NCBI GenBank assembly: GCA_029216955.1 | Contig: JANAVB010016199.1 | Coordinates: 16,425,874 to 16,489,873, forward strand | Direction of reading: 5' to 3' | From: Iris pallida | Taxonomy: Eukaryota; Streptophyta; Magnoliopsida; Asparagales; Iridaceae | Length of the DNA stretch: 64,000 bases | Part shown: positions 61,513 to 64,000 of the stretch, one piece after another | Layout of the letters: every line of letters begins with the position of its first letter | Position numbering within the stretch: position 1 is the first letter of the stretch | The notes under the pieces: generated by a model | Told to the model about the DNA's origin: nothing | Seen by the model: the letters and a program-made list of their open reading frames with translations, nothing else | Database searches by the model: none | Translations under genes and position numbers: made by a program

Positions 61513-62092
61513 GTAACACCCAGTTTTCTAAATGAGGATAATTTTGAAATTTTATAATTTTAATCTTTTATTAATGATATTTAAATCATGATATTTTTTT
61601 GGTGATTTTTAATCATTTTAAAAAATTATTTAAAATTATGACTTGTGATTGGTGTCTTGCTAGTGTAACCCTAGAGCCTAGCCATGTGATTAGGGTATTT
61701 CATTTATTATTTCTAGCTTGAGGATATTTTAGTCATTTTTGAAATTTTGGAATTTATTTGGAATTATTTTGTATTAATTAGAATTATTGGAATTTAGGTG
61801 ATTTTTAGTATAATTTAATTTAGTGCTATTCTTGACTTTGACTCAGGGTGACTTAGGAGACTGTCCTAGAAGCTAACCCTAGTCATGACTACTTGGTTAG
61901 AGTATGAAATCCTAGTTTGACCTAAGTTAGTCATGTAGGAATCAAGACTTGAATAGAAGGCTTAGTGATTGGTTAATAGGCTTGATACTTAGAAATTGGT
62001 TCAATGACTAGTGCAAATAGGTCCATAGCCTATTAGACTCAATGCTAACCCTAACTATCACTTTATGACCAGCCACCTAGGGCTATCCCCCC

Positions 62093-62100
62093 TATAAATA
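62093..62100 (+). promoter_or_regulatory. TATA box of LTR H
   Basis: CCCCTATAAATAATCTCTTC, followed by TTGCCTCTTTATTGAGATTT; good TATA context for an LTR promoter. Confidence 0.55.
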
Positions 62101-62439
62101 ATCTCTTCATTATTGTTCTTGCCTCTTTATTGAGATTTCAACATTTTGGAGAAGGAGGTAATGTCATTTCTTCCCCAATTCCTAGATTCTTCATTTTAAT
62201 TCCTTTTCCACTCTAGTCTTTTGCATTAGTTCCTAATCCAGCTCTATTTCATGTCCATGAAGAGAAATCTCAGGTTTGGACCAATTTGGAGCACTTGGCC
62301 ATCAAGAAGAAACCCCTTTTTTGAAGCTTTTTTATGCAAATTGCACATATAGGTAAATCCCTATTCCCTCCACCAAATTTTGTTTTCTTTGCATGGATAG
62401 GAAGCCTTAGGTGTCCCCTTAGCCGTAGGTATTGGATTT

Positions 62440-63100
62440 GTGTCGATTCGTGTCCGTTTGGTGTCCGTATCGGACACGTATCATGATGTGTGTGTAGGTG
62501 TTTGTTAAAATGTCACAAAGAACTTGTTATTCATATTTTTGAAAACTATTTAAACAAAATTGTAGATCTATATGTGTTTTGATTTTCGTGTAGACTAAAT
62601 TGAATTTGGTGTCGTGTTCGTGTCCAAAACGGACACGAACACGCTGTACGACGCACAGTGCACATCCCCTGCTGCTCGGGGTCGACACAGGACACGACAC
62701 AGCACCTCTGGACACAAAACTTGGCACACACCTCGGGGTAATCACTGACACTATGCTTCCAAAATTTGGGAGCATATGATTCACCATGCGAGGAGAAATC
62801 ACGCGCGCACTGGACACGCACTGTGTGCACGCGCGGGAATCCGCCCTCACTGATACGCACGTTCAGTTCGGACACGACACGGCCATGACCCGATTCAGGG
62901 TGCTAGACCCCTAGCTCTATCCTAGGCGAACCCACGTGCATGAGCACGAGACACGTGTCGCTCTGTGTCATGAGCACGAGGCTCCGTCCTCGCCGTACGA
63001 CACTGCTGTGTCAGTTCAGTATTTTGGGTGTTTTGACTTATTTGGACACATTCGTGTCCCGTTTTTGGACACGGTACGGCATGGTTGACACGTACACATG
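62440..63100. repeat. GTGTCC/GGACAC palindrome cluster
   Basis: At least a dozen GTGTCC or GGACAC hexamers in alternating orientation. Includes a 7-bp perfect inverted repeat GTGTCCG-tat-CGGACAC (62461-62477) and a 13-bp perfect one, CGTGTTCGTGTCC with a 5-base loop (62613-62643). Confidence 0.75.
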
Positions 63101-63647
63101 TGCTAGATCAATAACCAACCATTTGTTGATCTATTATCAAGTTTTTGATTTATAATCTTGGTTTTTGAATAGGTATCGGGTGAACTGTTTAAGTATCAGT
63201 CTTTATTATGTTTCCAATTTTTTTTATGAAGTTTTAAATGTTAAATCATGGTTAATTAGATATTATTTATACACGTATATATTGGGATTTAAGTTGGCTT
63301 GCCTGGGATTCATATTTGGTAGTGGTTGATGATGTTTGCTTGATTGGGTTTTCTGATACTGCCGAGTACATCCATTCGAAATAGGGTTTTTAGTTCTTGT
63401 GTTTAAATTGAATGTTTTTAACTGTTTTGTGTTATTTAATTTGTGATGTTGTTCACTTCAACACATCTGAAGGTTAACCTACTTCATGGTGGCCTGAGGA
63501 TTTGGATTTCGATTATGCATGGACTGTTAACTGAGATTCATTCAACTGATACACTGTTCACTGCATAACTGAGAACCTGAGAACCATTCATGAAGTTCAT
63601 GATCACTGAATTGTGTTAACCCCAGGAATGTTTGAGATCACCTTGCT

Positions 63648-63942
63648 GTCACACACATATGTGAAGCCCTATTTACACACACAACTGATATCTAGACTCA
63701 CATCTGTTACTCCCTCACATTCCTATGTATCTTTCACACACATGTCATTATTTTTCACTCACATTGCTATCCACACACACACACACATTTCTGAAATGGA
63801 ATCACACACACACATATGAATTGCATACATGCCCACACACAAAATCCTGAAAACATGTCACTGATTCCAGTTTACCCTTCACACACAAAAACTCTCATAG
63901 CACACACACACACACACACATGTGTATCATGACACACACATA
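63648..63942. repeat. Dispersed CACACA-rich tract
   Basis: Short (CA)n runs, often extended to CACACATATG, separated by unique text; the longest run is at 63901-63920. A Thr/His-rich frame through it (63613-63819) is repeat-derived. Confidence 0.75.
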
Positions 63943-64000
63943 TGAATTTGATTTCCTTATTTTCATCTATCATTTTACTGATTTTAACGATGTTAATGTT

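Larger units (their letters stand above)
61513..64000 (+). repeat. Element H: start of a gypsy-type LTR, continues beyond window
   Basis: TGTAACACCCAGTTTTCTAA is the classic start of plant Ty3/gypsy LTRs. A TATA box and a leader rich in pyrimidines follow near 62100. The LTR holds the GTGTCC/GGACAC palindromic cluster (62440-63100), probably a separate insertion, and a CA-rich tract near the window end. No LTR end or coding region is reached. It inserted into CACTA-4. Confidence 0.65.

Overview
This is nuclear DNA of a flowering plant and reads as heterochromatic transposon sediment. A monocot such as an orchid is possible, from the GC-rich LINE 5' regions next to very AT-rich LTR elements, but that is a guess. 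I found no convincing host gene, tRNA, rRNA or CRISPR array. Nearly every base can be assigned to a mobile element, a piece of one, or a microsatellite. Element names (A-H, CACTA-1 to -4, LINE-1 to -3, MITE-1, P) are mine.

Layout. 1-1209: 3' part of a CACTA (En/Spm-type) DNA transposon (CACTA-1). 1215-1650: minus-strand Ty3/gypsy gag remnant. 1655-1748 and 7552-7858: one GC-rich minisatellite split by LTR retrotransposon A (1749-7546; 2.6-kb LTRs, only 577 bp inside). 7860-10900 plus 42262-42800: an old LTR-like sequence (P) with a hAT MITE (9734-10295) and, inside it, a three-level nest. Outer gypsy-type element B (10901-42256) carries copia/SIRE-type element C (11869-30585) in its left LTR. 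C carries gypsy-type, ORF-less element D (19943-30488, minus strand) in its right LTR. All three insertions can be closed on 5-bp target-site duplications. Element B's internal region also holds two ~1.6-kb GC-rich LINE derivatives, LINE-1 (minus) and LINE-2 (plus), head to head around a (TA)n tract.

42801-48965: remnants of minus-strand LTRs, interrupted by CACTA-2 (44304-48160, TSD AAT), an internally deleted element that keeps the N-terminal domain of its transposase. 48966-49698: 5' end of CACTA-3. 49699-60239: rearranged gypsy-type element F, whose left LTR holds LINE-3 (50547-56836, minus), a near full-length L1-type LINE with decayed ORF1 and ORF2. 60240-61291: probable minus-strand copia LTR debris. 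61292-61512: CACTA-4 end. 61513-64000: start of another gypsy-type LTR (H), running off the window.

How the parts work together. None of the LTR elements A, B, C or D has a recognisable pol region, so all look non-autonomous and would depend on proteins supplied in trans. The most unusual pattern is that all three LINE copies lie exactly between (TA)n tracts, with their conserved GGGATG 5' ends intact. This suggests a LINE lineage that inserts into TA microsatellites. Similarities are by-eye readings; no alignment or database search was run.
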